DNA from: Taxillus chinensis
Taxonomy: Eukaryota > Streptophyta > Magnoliopsida > Santalales > Loranthaceae
NCBI GenBank assembly: GCA_023512835.1
Contig: CM042085.1
Coordinates: 6,424,062-6,488,061, forward strand
Length of the DNA: 64,000 bases
Direction of reading: 5' to 3'
A program made the translations under genes and the position numbers. The notes beneath the pieces are model-generated. The model was not told where the DNA came from. It saw nothing but the letters and a program-made list of their open reading frames with translations, and ran no database searches. Shown in pieces: positions 33,494 to 46,161 of this stretch. Each line of letters opens with the position of its first letter. Positions within the stretch are counted from its first letter, which is position 1.

Positions 33494-36203
33494 ATGCATA
33501 CAATGCAAAGGGAAATGCCAGTTGGTTTTGATGAGAAGGTGGATCTGGCTGGAGACAATGATCTTGAGGAGGTTGAGGAAGAAGTGGTTGACTATGGGGA
33601 GGTTGAGGAAGAAGTGGTTGACTATGGGGAGGTTGAGGAAGAAGTGGTTGACTATGGAGAGGTAGAAGAGATAGAAGAAATGAAAGAAGAAGAAGATGAA
33701 GTGGAAGAAGAGGATAAGCATGCTTACAAATGTACCAGTGCTGATGAGCCAAATGTTCAAGATGTGGGAGAGAAGAAAAAGCACGCTGATCTTCTTGCCC
33801 TTCCTCCTCATGGTTCTGAAGTATATATTGGTGGCATACCTTGTGATGTTCTTGAGAAGGAAATAAGGGGATTCTGTAGGTCTGTGGGAGAAGTCACAGA
33901 GGTAATGTCTTGCTATTCTAAGAAATACTGGTTTATCAAGCTGTTACCATAATTCATGCCTGACTTTTAATTTCCCATATTTTAACAGGTTAGAGTAATC
34001 AAAGAGAAGAACTCAAGTGGGAACAAGCGTTTTGCTTTTGTGACTTTCAGAAATGTAGAATTGGCGTCTAAAGCTGTTAAAGAGTTGGATAACACTGAAT
34101 TTAAGGTAACTTTCTTTGAATATCGTGTAACTGATCTCAGATAATAATTTGTTAATTTATATTAGTCATCAAGGTCCCATTTTGAGAATTCCTTATTGCA
34201 AAGAGCTGGCCCCTTTTTGATTACATGTTAACCCCTCTGTCTCAGGGGAGAAAGGTAAAATGCTCTATTTCTCAGTCAAAACATCAGTTATACATTGGCA
34301 ATGTTCCCATAAAGTGGGAAAATGAAGATTTGAAGAAAGTTGTGACAAAGATTGGGCCTGGAGTTGTCTCCGTGAAATTAGTGAAGGTTCGCATCAATTT
34401 TTTGTATAATAGTTTTTGTTGGCGATGGAGTTCGATTAGAAGCAGTTCACTTAGTTTCAACCTCTATATATATCATTGAACTATATAAAATTGCAGTTTA
34501 ATATTTAATTGTTAATATGGATTTATTTACTGATTGTTGGCTTGGTTGCAGGACAAGAAAAACCAAAGCAATAATTGTACCTCCGCATTTATCGATTACT
34601 ATAATCATGCCTGTGCTGAATATTCACGAAAAGAGATGATGAACCGAAAATTGAAGCTGGATGAAAAGACACCCACTGTTAGTTGGGCTGACTCAAAAAA
34701 TGAGAGTTCTTTTCCTTCCCATGTAATAATTGTTTGTTTTGTATAATATTTTTTCCCAACTGTTTTGTTTTCTCTTCTAATTACAACTTCTTGTGGCATG
34801 TCTTGCTCACCACTACATGTTGCGTTATACAGGTGAAGGCTGTATATGTGAAGAACTTGCCAATTAGTATAACAGAGGATCAATTGGAAAAGTTATTTGC
34901 ACCCCATGGAGAGATCACCAAGGTTGTTCTTCCTCCAACAAAGTCTGGACAGGAAAAGAACAGATTTGGTTATGTGCATTTTTTAGACAGGTCCAGTGCT
35001 ATGAAAGCACTGAAGAATACTGAGAAATATGAAATCGATGGTGAGGTGACCTTAATTCCAGCAATTCACATGCAATGTTTCATTTTTCCTTGAAAACAAT
35101 TCAACTGATGTCTTCTTCCTGATTGTCAGGTTCAGTGTTGCAGTGTTGTCTAGCGAAACCACCGGCTAATCAGAGGTCAGTTGGAACCTCAGATTCACAG
35201 AAGCCAGGATTGCTCTCAAGATATCCAGCACGTAATAGTTATGGTTTGCTTGGTGCTGGCGGTGCCTATGGCGTTTTAGGCGCAGGCTATAGAGCTCCAG
35301 GCTTCACACAGGTAAATTGTGTGCTTGCCGTATTAATAATTAGTATTGTTTCTACATTTTTGTTGTAATTTAGCTTTTATTTTTTCCCAAGCTAACACAT
35401 GTAAAAGTACCTTCACCTGCATATAATTTGTCATGCCTAAATCATTCTCAGTTCTTGGCACAGACGTGAGATGGTTGAGTTTTTGGCGTACATTTCTATT
35501 GGGCAATTTTAGACTGTTGCACTTAAAATAGTATACTGTGGATGAAATGTGTTTTCAATAATCCAGCTAGTTAATCTTCCAAGGCTGCTACTGGTGGAAC
35601 GGATGGCTTTAGATAGTTTTTAAACATTCCCTCTATTTTGCAATTTGGCTAGCCATTGCAGTCTTCTGCAGTTTCTTGAATGTCTCTCTGATAGTGACCT
35701 GCGTTTTTTAGCAGGCCTTGATCCATGGAAGGGGACCAGCACCAGTTGGTATGACGATGATGCCATTGCATCTACCTAATGGCCGGATGGGATATATCCT
35801 GTAAGAAAAACTACATAGCTTTGGTTCTAGGCATAATTGCTTGAAGGGGTCAACATTGAAATTTGAGGTGTGTATTTGAAATTGAAAGAAGATTTAGCCT
35901 TTCATCCTAACTTGCAGGCAACAGCCACAGTCACAGCCACATCCCCATCTACGGTCACAGCCGCAGGCACAGCCATGTCCACAGCCACGACCACAGTCAC
36001 GGTCACGACCACAATCACAGGCACGACCACGGCCACAGTCACAGGCACGACCACAGCCATGGAAGCAACCAGAGCCTCACTCACAGCCACGATCGTGCAT
36101 TGACCGACCTTATCACCAGAGAAGTAGCATTAGAAGCAGCAGCAGCTCAAGCCGGGGGAGACAAAGTGGCGATAGCTATGGCCGCAGGTATTGTCCATAC
36201 TGA
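33494..36203 (+). CDS. LIF2 / hnRNP Q-like protein with three RRMs
   Basis: Eight coding exons: 33494-33901, 33989-34105, 34246-34386, 34552-34722, 34833-35040, 35130-35311, 35715-35800 and 35918-36203; 532 residues. A leader exon probably ends at 32191 (G|GTACGG) and joins at 33469. Residues 22-75 are acidic with three EVEEEVVDYG repeats. RRM1 (about 109-185) has YIGGIP and RFAFVTF; RRM2 (about 188-265) has LYIGNV with a degenerate RNP1; RRM3 (about 282-358) has VYVKNLP and RFGYVHF. The tail is unusual: a Gln/Pro/Arg/Ser repeat region, then SRGRQSGDSYGRRYCPY, matching the GRRYxPY end of LHP1-INTERACTING FACTOR 2. Family members are nuclear RNA-binding proteins tied to Polycomb-target gene control. 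The phases of every junction agree. The last exon's low-complexity tail differs from the typical family C-terminus. Confidence 0.88.
33571..33660 (+). repeat. 30-bp coding minisatellite (3 units)
   Basis: GGTTGAGGAAGAAGTGGTTG... repeats at 33571, 33601 and 33631, in frame, encoding EVEEEVVDYG in the acidic N-terminus of the LIF2-like protein. Units are almost identical (the third has one change), so copy number is likely variable. Confidence 0.95.
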
Positions 36204-37902
36204 TCAATTGCATCGAACTGTATTATAATTCATGTGCTGGAAAGTGCGCACTTGTTCCTGTGGATTGCTAATCCGGAAGATCTTTCAGCATTATGTTGTG
36301 ATTTAGGAGAATCTTAACTCATGGGAAGATTTATGGAGTTATAGTATTATTGTTGACATATGCCAAATGATTCCCAGGTGGGCTGTTTGTATATATCTCA
36401 TTACTAATATTTCCATGCTCAAATTATATATTAGTAAGGCTTGACAACTGAACTTGAGGCATGGAGATTAATGGTATATTTGGTTTTTTTTAAGCGATAG
36501 TTATTTTTGAGTAAAAAAATAGAAAACTGAAAATATTAAAAGATTATTTTCATTTTAAGAATATTCTAAAATAAAATTGATCTTTTGTTGTTCTATTCAA
36601 AAATAATTATTATATTTTAAAAAGAAAATAAAAAACAGGGTAACTAAATATTCCCTAAAGCATTGTACTGAATTTTTAATCTTTAGGCTAATATCACTTA
36701 GAACTAAATGGGCCCTAGGTTTGGGGGCTTGTATATTAAGGTTGTTTTATTTCCTCTATTTTTTTGTGACATTGATTTACAATTGGATATCTTTATACAA
36801 TTTTTCGTGATGATTGTGACACCTCAACTATGCAATCAACACTCCACATCATCCCTGATTGGTTTGTAGATGAGTTGTCCTAATCTCCTGCTTGTAATTC
36901 GGGGTTTGTTTCCAAATTATCACCAATGCCAATCCACCTTGTGCAAACTGCAATTGAAATAAAATATTTATGGGAGATTCCTTGGGCTAAAAGTTATCTA
37001 CCAAAAAAAGAAATCATATTCACATGGGTTTGCCTCAAAAAAGGAAAGAAAAAAAACAGAAGAATGCAAATATAGAGATCGCATGCAACACGGACTTGTT
37101 TACTGTTTAGCTGTTGGTTGAGTTTTTTTTTTAATAGTCTGATATATCGATTGGCTCTGGTCGATTCCTTCTATGCGTCGCACTGCAAATGATGCGTTTT
37201 TTTTATAAATAAACCTTAAAATGAGGAGAATTTGTTTATAAATTTCGAATTAAATGATACTTTAGTTTCACGCATTTTAATAGTTTTTCCTATTTCCTAT
37301 TCCTTTTCCCCTGTTATCCGTAGGGTAGTAAATAGTGATTAATTAGTATTTAAAATGCATTATATTATGAGTTCATAAATTTATATGTTTTTAGCATGTT
37401 TTTATTAATAAAAGATGTTTTACAATTAAACATATATTATGGCACTAAAAGACAATTACAGTGTACCAAATACAAAAAAAAAAAAAAAACATGACATGTG
37501 CCACTATGGTCTTGTGAGGTAAGAACTCTGCCAAAAAAAAAAAAAAAAAACTGGTATAAGTTTTGTATGCGTTTTTTTACGAAGTGCCAGATATGTGGCG
37601 GTGCAAAAGATTTTTTCTGGCATTTTTTAAAAAGTTGATGAAGGTTCTGTTTTTTTATTGTCGGTCTTTCAAAAACGCTGGAATAGGTGTTTTTTTTTTT
37701 TGGGTATAAAAGCGTGCAGTTTTCCCGGAGTTTTAAAACACCAAACGAGTTGGAATAGGTGTTCGTTGCAGATTTGCTGGAATAGGTGTTCGTTGTTGTA
37801 CAAATGAGTTGATGAGTAACTAGCAAATATACCCATAAAAGCCCCCAAGAGAACCACTGTAGTCACTACTCACTAGTCATAAGTCCTCCTCGGTTAGAAG
37901 GT

Positions 37903-38145
37903 GGCAAGAAACCCAATAATGCAAACATCATCGGGACAGGAGTCATTCCAAAGATCTGATCGCCTTCTCAACATAAACACAAAGCAAACCAGAATTAATG
38001 GGTGCCCTGAAAGCATCTCCATGAACTGGCTTGCATCCATTTTCTTTCTAGGCTTCATCTTGAGTTTCCAGTTCGCAATATCTCTGTGCAAACTTCTGAG
38101 TATGATCATTGCACCAAGCTAGAAAGAAAGAGGATAATCATTGCC
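37903..38145 (-). pseudogene. possible decayed exon of unknown protein
   Basis: The minus strand has a T-rich tract ending CTTTCTTTCTAG followed by an open frame (LGAMIILRSLHRDIANW, then KKMDASQFMEMLSGHPL, then LWNDSCPDDVCIIGFLATF and a stop). Codon content looks protein-like and a plausible acceptor precedes it. Upstream minus-strand frames at 38150-38550 are broken. I do not recognise the family. It may be the last exon of a decayed gene or chance. Confidence 0.25.
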
Positions 38146-40585
38146 GCCATCAAAATTATCCATAATCCTGCATCCCCATTTCAGAGACTTCATTTTAAAA
38201 ACTATAATAGAAGTAAACATTTTTAGCATAAAACCATTACGACAATAGAAAAAAGTGAGGAACGGCCCATAAACATGTCTTAAGGTTTTAAGTTGGGAAG
38301 TAGTGTCAAGCACACAAACTACATTGGTCCTGACTTTGAGTTCGGGCTTCCACGTAATCCGCCAGCCAATATGTATGCAAAGAGTGAACAACTATCTATT
38401 TCCTGTATTAATTGTTTCTCGTAAGGAATAGATTTGTTATACCCAACTGATGGAAAGGCCATGTACAATGACTCCCAATTTGAGTTTGAAGGAAAATAAG
38501 AACTATATAAATGGAATAAGTTTTTTAAGGCCGAAAGTGATGCCAAACCTACAAAATTTATTGCTTGACCTTTGAACTTGAGATTGCCCCTAATCCGTCG
38601 ACAAAAATATCATGGATTTCACTCATCTCAACCACCCTATGATTGACCTAGATCAATTGGATGTGACTGCATCATCAAAATGGCATGGGTCTGTCACTGC
38701 TCCTAGGAATTTTTTCACTACGAAAGTAACAGCATAGCAAAAACAAGAGGCTTATGATTTATGAATTATCAACTGGTGACGTTTCATTTATTTATATATT
38801 TTCCTTCATTTTTTTGTGTTTATTATCAACTGGGTGGTTAAGGTTGGTACTTGTTAATGGTAGATGGTTGGTCACCATGATCAATCATGGATGAGGATAC
38901 ACCTTTGTGTCAATACTGTCTCTTATTTGTCATGCGGATGGATCATGAATCATTGATTGCTAAAAATTAAGATCCCGTGATGTTGAAAGGCACTACCTAT
39001 GCCTAACCTCCCTTGTCAAACCAAACCATCATGGCATCATCTTGTGTTCGTGCTTGTAATAATATTCATGATCATCCTTTTTGATTTTTGTTGTTTTCTT
39101 TTCAACTAAAATATGCCGACATCCAACCTTTACCCTTTGCTTGGTAACCCGTAGAAAATAGGTGGAAGAATTTGAAGTGAAAAAATGATAGAAAGAAAAT
39201 ACGTGGAAAGAAAAAGGGTGGAAAAAATTATTGTTTGGTTGGGGTGGAAAATAGGTGTAAAAAGTAATATTTTAAAATTTTATTGAAAAATAAATAAATT
39301 TAAAAAATCGTAATAGTATGAAAATACCAATTTAATTTTATGAAATATGTGTTGAAAGCTGTTTTGAGGGATAAAACGAAAAAACACTGTTACTGTACAC
39401 TCTCTGCCTCTTTTCTCGCCAATTAGCTAAGGAAAACGTTGTACGGTCTTTGATAGTATTTTTCTATGTTAATTTCCGTTTTTCGTCTTTGCCAAGCATA
39501 GGAAAAGGAGAATTCCATGTCTTTTCCATAACATTTAAAATTGTCTGTACATTTTCCATACTTGCCAAGCAGAGGGTTAGAGTAGTAGTAGTTGTTGAGT
39601 CAATTAAAGATGACAGATTAATTTTTTTTACAGTGAACAATAATCAATTAATTTAGATTAAGTAAAAACATCACTACTACAACACCACTAAGGCTTTAAA
39701 CTAAGAATTTCATGACTACAGAAATAATAACTTAATATAAATTAAAGGATAACCTTTCCAAATAATTAATGATTTTAGAACATTAGCCCTCGTGATTTCA
39801 TTGTGTTTCCGGCCGTTTAATACTTTGATTGCTATTGTGCTCGTTACTCACTTTTTCTATTTATCGGCTATATATAATATATATTGTGACCTTTTCACCA
39901 ACCCCCGGCACGCCTTAGCCTCACGCCTTAACTTAAACCTGAGCCATTGAAAGCATATCACTCTGCGGTTGAAGAAGACCAATGAATGACGATATGATGA
40001 ATCTCAACTTGAGTTTATGATAGACGGGGGACACATTATCTGCTGGGAATAACACAATCCAAAAGACAAAAACACAAAATGATAAGTAAACAGGGTGGCC
40101 ATCCATCTATACTGTGTAGAGAGATACGGTTGTTTTGAACTTTAAATGTGATTGTCTTTTCTTTTGTTTTTTGGTTGGCAATGGAAATAAACCCAAGAAT
40201 ATGAACCGCAAGATGGATTCTCTGTTCCCGCTTTCATCAACTGACCGAAACCGATAGAATGCAAAATTATTGGAAGGGACGAGATAAGGATATGTGACGA
40301 GGCACGTTACGATAAATACATACATATATAAAGTATTTGTAAGCAGTAAGAAAGAGAGAATATTCTTATAAATAATTGTGATTTAACTAGTAAATTTACA
40401 GGTACTCAGGTATAGTATAACAAAAGTAAAGAGTAAAATCTATTACCTACAAAAGCTAGCAGGCACAGAAGGGTTTTACTCCTATATTGAAATGGATTTG
40501 GCCATTTGGGTGCAGGTTCCTGGTTAGTCTAAGGCTTAATTCAGTATAGGGGCGCAACATTCTGTAGAGAATTTTAAAGTCCTCT

Positions 40586-40617
<32 letters not shown>
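40586..40617. repeat. (CT)n microsatellite
   Basis: About 32 bases of CT repeat just beyond the 3' end of the GH17 coding sequence, probably in its 3' UTR. Confidence 0.9.
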
Positions 40618-40619
<2 letters not shown>

Positions 40620-40648
40620 TCCAGCACCATCTCAAAGAACATGTAGCA

Positions 40649-42443
40649 TCAACCAAGATAGATTAAGCATGATGCGACAAATATCAAGCGAGTAGCCATA
40701 ATGGACAAAGCCTGCAAAACACAGAACACAAAATACTTGGCATTAGTTGTAGTATGCATCACAATGTTCATATATATATAAAGGAAAATGATTTATTCAT
40801 GCGTGGGGGCCTAAGCCTCGTGCAAGAAATAGATAAAAAAGCACTCAGAGATTGAAACAGATATGTTAGCATGTATATGTACTATATGTGTAACTCCATT
40901 AAGAAGGGATGAATAGTGTTTCTTACATGGATCTTCTTAGCTGAAGCAGATACCACCAGAAAAGAATCCTGAAACCCAATATTATAAACTGGCCTAGTAT
41001 CAGGATAAAACAGACCGTAGTTCCTTTCTGATGTCGGCCCAGGCTTGAGGTCCTCATTAAAAAGCGCAAATACATGAATGTCAAGAGGGACTGTGGGCTT
41101 GGCTGGAGTAGCATCTCCCCTCTGTATTCTTTTCATTAAGTTGCCATTGTATAATGCTGCATTCTCCAGGTTTGCTCCCACCTCATTTGGATCCCCCATG
41201 GAAGGCCACCCGGTCTCGGAGATCCTAACTTCCACATCACTGTGCCCCATTGCCTTGATCGCCGAATAAACAGCATCAATCTGAGCATACAACATGTTAT
41301 CATACTTCAACTTAGTACTTGGGTCGGTAGTGCCTTGGTTTGGCTGGAAAAGGGCGTAAGCCAATGAGACTTCCTGTGGGTTGTCCTTGTAAGCAAAAAA
41401 GGGATATGCGTTTATCAGAAAAGGGGATTTGATCCGGGCATGGAAGTCGAGGAGAGGCTGGATGTATTGGGCAAGATCCTGCCGAAATGATCCCGAGGAT
41501 GGGGGGAAGGAGGTGCCCAGGATGTTCAGGGAATGGGCTGTAGTGACACTCACTTGCTTGGTCAGCCCCAGTGTCCCAATGGCTTTGTACACGGATTGCA
41601 TTGCTGGGAGAAGGTTAGACATGTACTGAGTGCTGTTTGTGGCAAAGACCTCGTTCCCAACCATAATGGTGGAGATATTGGTTTGGGCTATGTGGGGCTG
41701 AACATGCTGTTGAATCCATGCCAAGGCATTGTTGGGGTCTGCCACATTTGCCAGGTTGTCGTTACCAAGTCCAACCATGAATTCCACTCCCGATCCGGCA
41801 AAGGCACGGAGCACATTTGGATCGGCATCATAGAGTTTCACTCTATTGATATTGAGGGATCTTAGGAGGATGACAACGCGAGAGGGAGGTGGAAGATTGT
41901 TGGCAATCTGACCATAGTTTATTCCAATTCCTCCAAGACCAAGAATTTGAACCAAGGAATCTGAGTACAAACACAATAGAGAGAGTCAGAAATAAGTATG
42001 GTTTGGGATTGGTGGTGGTGTTTGGATCAAACAGATGCAGAAGAATGTAATTTTCTGGAGACAACTATTAAACTAAAGACCAAAATCGAGCCAAGTATCT
42101 CTCTTTTGAGCCGAGACCAATAAAATGACATAACCCATAAATTTGGCACAATGAGAGGTTGAAATAAACAAGTAAAAAACTTGTTCAGGAGTTCAGACCG
42201 ACAAGGACAAAAAAAAACAATGAAACCATTCTATTCTATTTCTATATGAATTCATAACAGACTATCCAGAAATTCTCAAGATTGAACTAGACAGCAGAGA
42301 AAGAAATACAATGCGAATGAAGAAGAAAATATACAGTTGCGTTCGTGAACGAAGAAGAATCATAAGATGAAGAATGAGAAGAACAAACAACCTGAGAGAC
42401 AGAGCAACAGCAGAACGAAACGTTGGAAGGAGGAGCTTCCCAT
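40649..42443 (-). CDS. GH17 glucan endo-1,3-beta-glucosidase, GPI-type
   Basis: Three exons: 42443-42392, 41960-40927 and 40711-40649, GT-AG with matching phases, 382 residues. Exon 1 encodes MGSSSFQRFVLLLLCLS, a signal peptide that continues into exon 2. The GH17 barrel starts at GIGINYGQIANNLP; the acid/base Glu is in TIMVGNEVF (about residue 121) and the nucleophile in RISETGWPS (about 266). LINAYPFFAY and VFALFNEDLKPGPTSERNYGLF are also typical. The enzyme cleaves callose (beta-1,3-glucan) at the wall or plasmodesmata. There is no X8/CBM43 domain. A short last exon adds ALSIMATRLIFVASCLIYLG, a hydrophobic end fitting a GPI-anchor signal. It is closest by memory to the plant 'beta-glucosidase 11/14' subgroup. 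If the last intron is retained, the protein ends with a polar tail instead. Confidence 0.92.
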
Positions 42444-42499
42444 GATTAGTGTCAGCTCTGCTTCTCCTTCCTTCCGTCACACTCAATTTATATAACTAT

Positions 42500-45400
42500 C
42501 ATCTTTTTTTTTCAAATAATAATAATAATTTTCCGTCAATTATTGTTATTATTAGTATTATTATTTTCCATCAAGTCCTAAACTGACCCATAAACAAACA
42601 CAAACGTACCCAATAATAACGGTTGCCAGGTATTTTGAAAGTGCTACATGTTGACGCAGCAGGAGCCGTACAATATCCACATATCTATTTATCTAGTACT
42701 TTATAATGTGTTACATTTTTTTTTAAAAATTATTATATAAAACATATAAAATTTTAACATCTAACCAAAACCTTACAGGAGATTAGTGTGTATATAATAA
42801 TATATAATATATAGGAGCACCGCTAAGCAGAGGAAAAAATAAAGAATGATCGAATATTAAGTACATTATTTGAGCATATAAACATATTGAAATAATTAAA
42901 TTTAAATTATACAAATATATTGACAGGCCTACTCGATGCCTATTGCCTATTGCCTACAAATAAGCGGCGGCCGCACCGGCACGCATGCGTTCACAGTTCA
43001 CACGGCTGCTGCAGCGTTTTAAACGTGACAGTTCATCGGTCAAAATTGTAGGTATAAATAGAAGAGGTTTCTACACTCGTGTAGGCGACTAACCAGAATG
43101 CAAAAGGTATATATGCCGACGTCAATTCAATGGAGGTAGGATAATTTGATTCGTTTTTGTCATAGGGTTCACAGGTTTATAATTTTTATTTTAAGATTGA
43201 ATATTATATTATTTTATTTATTTTATTTATTGATAATTCATCATTACTATTTTTTAAAAGTATAATTTTATTTTATATTTATTATTTTTTATCACTTTCA
43301 TTCATTCTTACATTAAAATGTCAATAAATATATAAAAAATTTATTTAAAAGATAAATAGTAATTCTCTAAATATAAAAATTATCTCTCTGGTTTCTATTC
43401 CTAAATTTTATTTTGAAAATTTTAATATATACTCATTTTTATCAAAACTTTAAAATTCATCCTTAAATTATGGAGAAAACTTCATTATAGATTATCTTTT
43501 GTGGATATATACTCTAAGGTGTTTCAAACTTTCATTACTATTCATTAACCTTAAATTATGGTGTTCACAAAATTTAACAAAAATAATTACAAAATCCAAA
43601 AAATCCACCAAATGAATTCAAATATTGTAAACTTATTATAAAAAAAATATAATTACTTAACTGTTTTGTTACGTTATTATTGTTTAATATGTTTAGATAA
43701 TTATTATATGTACTTCACAAAAATATTAGAATAATAAATAAATAAATAAACATATATTTTATTTAATCATAATATAAAAGTTACACATAATATTTTCAAA
43801 AATAATCATGCGTAACAAACGAGGTGAGCACCCCTGCACATGTTCGATCAAAAGAGAAATTGCCAATGCTTATCACTCTCAATGTTCGAATTGGAAACTT
43901 GCATCTCTCACGGTTAGCCCTTACACCAACTAATTTACACAAAGTGGCTGCTGACCATGACAAATTTAGGAGGAGAAGACATAGCTCACTTCTCCAAATT
44001 CTAGAAAAAAATTATAGTACACAAATATATTAAAATTGTATGTATATATATAGCTTTAATTAGAATTAGTTAGTAATATGATTTATTGTTTTAAAGTATT
44101 TGTGATGAATATTCTGTTAATTGTAATTGTGGTAAATAAATTATACGATTTTAAAAAGTTATCTAGTTGTATAAAAAGTTGTCTAATTATACAATTGTGA
44201 TATATTCCTCTTTAATAATAATATAAATGGTATGATTATTATTTTTTACTTCTATTTTTATTAGGTTAACTAAGTTATAAGGGGCCTTTTGAATACCTTT
44301 GGCATCCACGTTGGGTTTCTTAAAATTTAGCTTAAAATAATACTTTAAAATTTATTCTAAATTTTACTCATTTTCAAAAAATATTATACATCCACGTTGG
44401 GTTTCTTTTTTTTTTTCTTTAATACGTTTTTCTCTCTTGTACTTATTACATGCATTCAAAAATATACGTGCCAAACAAAATATAAAACTATATATTTTTT
44501 AGAATGAATAGTAATCTTCAAATATATGAAAATACTATTTATTCATTATTTCCAAACCCTATTTTAGGGATCCATATGTAATATGTTTTGATTTTTTTTC
44601 CAAGTTTTACCATTATCTTGAAAGAAAAATGAAAGTTTAAAAAACTCAACGTGAATGCTCTAACAGAAATAGTTTGGATGACTTTCAAAAAAGAAAATTT
44701 TATTATCAAAACTGCATATATATATATATATATATAGCTTTTGGCCAAAATTTTTATTTTATTTTTTAGTCAATTAATTTATTAGGAGGCCTTAAAGTAT
44801 CTTAAATAGCAACATTTGTAGATAAAAAAATGTCTTTATGTAAAGGCATATAGTGAAGGCTCCTAAGGCAATCTCTAACATTCATGTTTGTAAGTTTTCA
44901 TCTTTGTGTAGAAAAAAAAACACTTCTAATAGTTTTCACATCAACTCTTCATCTTCAAAAAATTTTACAATGTGTAGAGTAGCTCTTCAATATTTGAAAG
45001 GCTAATGTACAATTTGTAATATACATATACATATGTATCAACCTTTTGTTCTAGTCATCTCCAAAGCCAAGACTCTAACCACTTTAGTTGTGGTGCTCCA
45101 CCTTTAGCCCCTCCTCTTATTTGAGAAAACACTACAACTATCAATGATTTTTTCAGCGGCATTAGACGTTTTTCACACACAATCCAGTCAGTACGTTGCC
45201 TCTGCCATGAGCCATGCCTACCTCCTCTAATAGCCCTCATAGACTGTCACATCAATCTCCTATACATCTACACCAACTACTCCATCAGTTGTCGATCGAG
45301 GGATTAGAGACTTAGCGGTTCTCGATCTGCAGTGCAAGGCAATGGGCCACGAGTACAAAAACTATAGCTACGTAGTTGTGTACATTGTGAGTCTTAGTTT

Positions 45401-45526
45401 GAAATTGGATTATTAACTCATCTTTTCCAATAATTTTCATTTTGCGCCCCTGCTCTGGCTCCCCTGAGGTGACCTTCTAGTTCTGCCCCTGCAAAGTTGT
45501 GAATCCAAACGTATAGCTATTATCAT
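42500..45526. other. AT-rich intergenic, no gene seen
   Basis: Extremely AT-rich apart from a short GC-rich patch at about 42960-43020 (GCGGCGGCCGCACCGGC). No coding region, RNA gene or bounded element was recognised. Confidence 0.5.
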
Positions 45527-45970
45527 TCTTTCTTCCCATTTATATGTGAGAAATCAAGTTTTAAAACTGTATCCCACTTTACATATAGATAGAACGACAT
45601 ATAACATTCACTAGAGTAGCTAGCAAATAAATTTTTCTATCCGCCTATATTCCACTATCATTTTTTTTATCTATTCAAATAAATGTTCAAATTAAATTTC
45701 TACATTATTTTTTATCTAAAAAATTATTAAAATAATTTAATTTCACAATAAAAATTCATATTATAAAATAATTAAATAATAATATTTAAAATATTATAAA
45801 ACTATAAATATAAATAATTTAAATTTAAAAGAGAATGAAATATACTGCTACGGCTTTCTACCCCACCGAGAAGTCGGGAGTCTTGCTGACTCCCAAATAC
45901 CACGGAAACGACAGACAGTTCATAGGCTGTTCGAAGGAGTCCTGCTGCCTCTGGTTTATTACTTTGTTCG
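45527..45970. repeat. 0.44-kb direct repeat, copy A
   Basis: Begins TCTTTCTTCCCATTTATATG and ends CTTTGTTCG. It is nearly identical to 49172-49613 (only a few single-base differences seen). The last 130 bases hold an open frame starting MKYTATAFYPTEKSG of unknown family. The ends are not TG...CA, so it does not look like an LTR. Confidence 0.9.
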
Positions 45971-46130
45971 GGTTTTTTTTTTTGTCTTCCTGTCTCTCTT
46001 ACTTTTCTTTTTAAAAAAAAATCGCTAAAAATCTTCCCTCTCTCTCGTTTTTTTTATACTCTTGTTTTTCCCCTTATTTCTAATACCCTTTTTTTATTTT
46101 TTTTTTAGATATATTCTGATTTTTGTTGGA

Positions 46131-46132
<2 letters not shown>

Positions 46133-46160
<28 letters not shown>
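46133..46160. repeat. T homopolymer, 28 bases
   Basis: A long T run inside a T-rich block (about 45970-46270) right after repeat copy A. Confidence 0.9.

Positions 46161-46161
<1 letters not shown>

Larger units (their letters stand above)
36204..40640. other. intergenic, no firm gene
   Basis: Mostly AT-rich. A segment at about 37900-38550 on the minus strand shows some coding-like frames (see separate entry). No RNA gene or complete transposon was recognised. Confidence 0.45.

Noticed and set aside
33482..33811. Minus-strand frames over the acidic repeat of the LIF2-like gene
   Set aside because: Leu/Pro/Gln or Phe/His repeats arise from reading the acidic minisatellite backward.
35870..36103. 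Thr/Ala-rich 77-codon frame (TATVTATSPST)
   Set aside because: Shadow of the QPR-rich last exon of the LIF2-like gene; the spliced frame continues in another phase.
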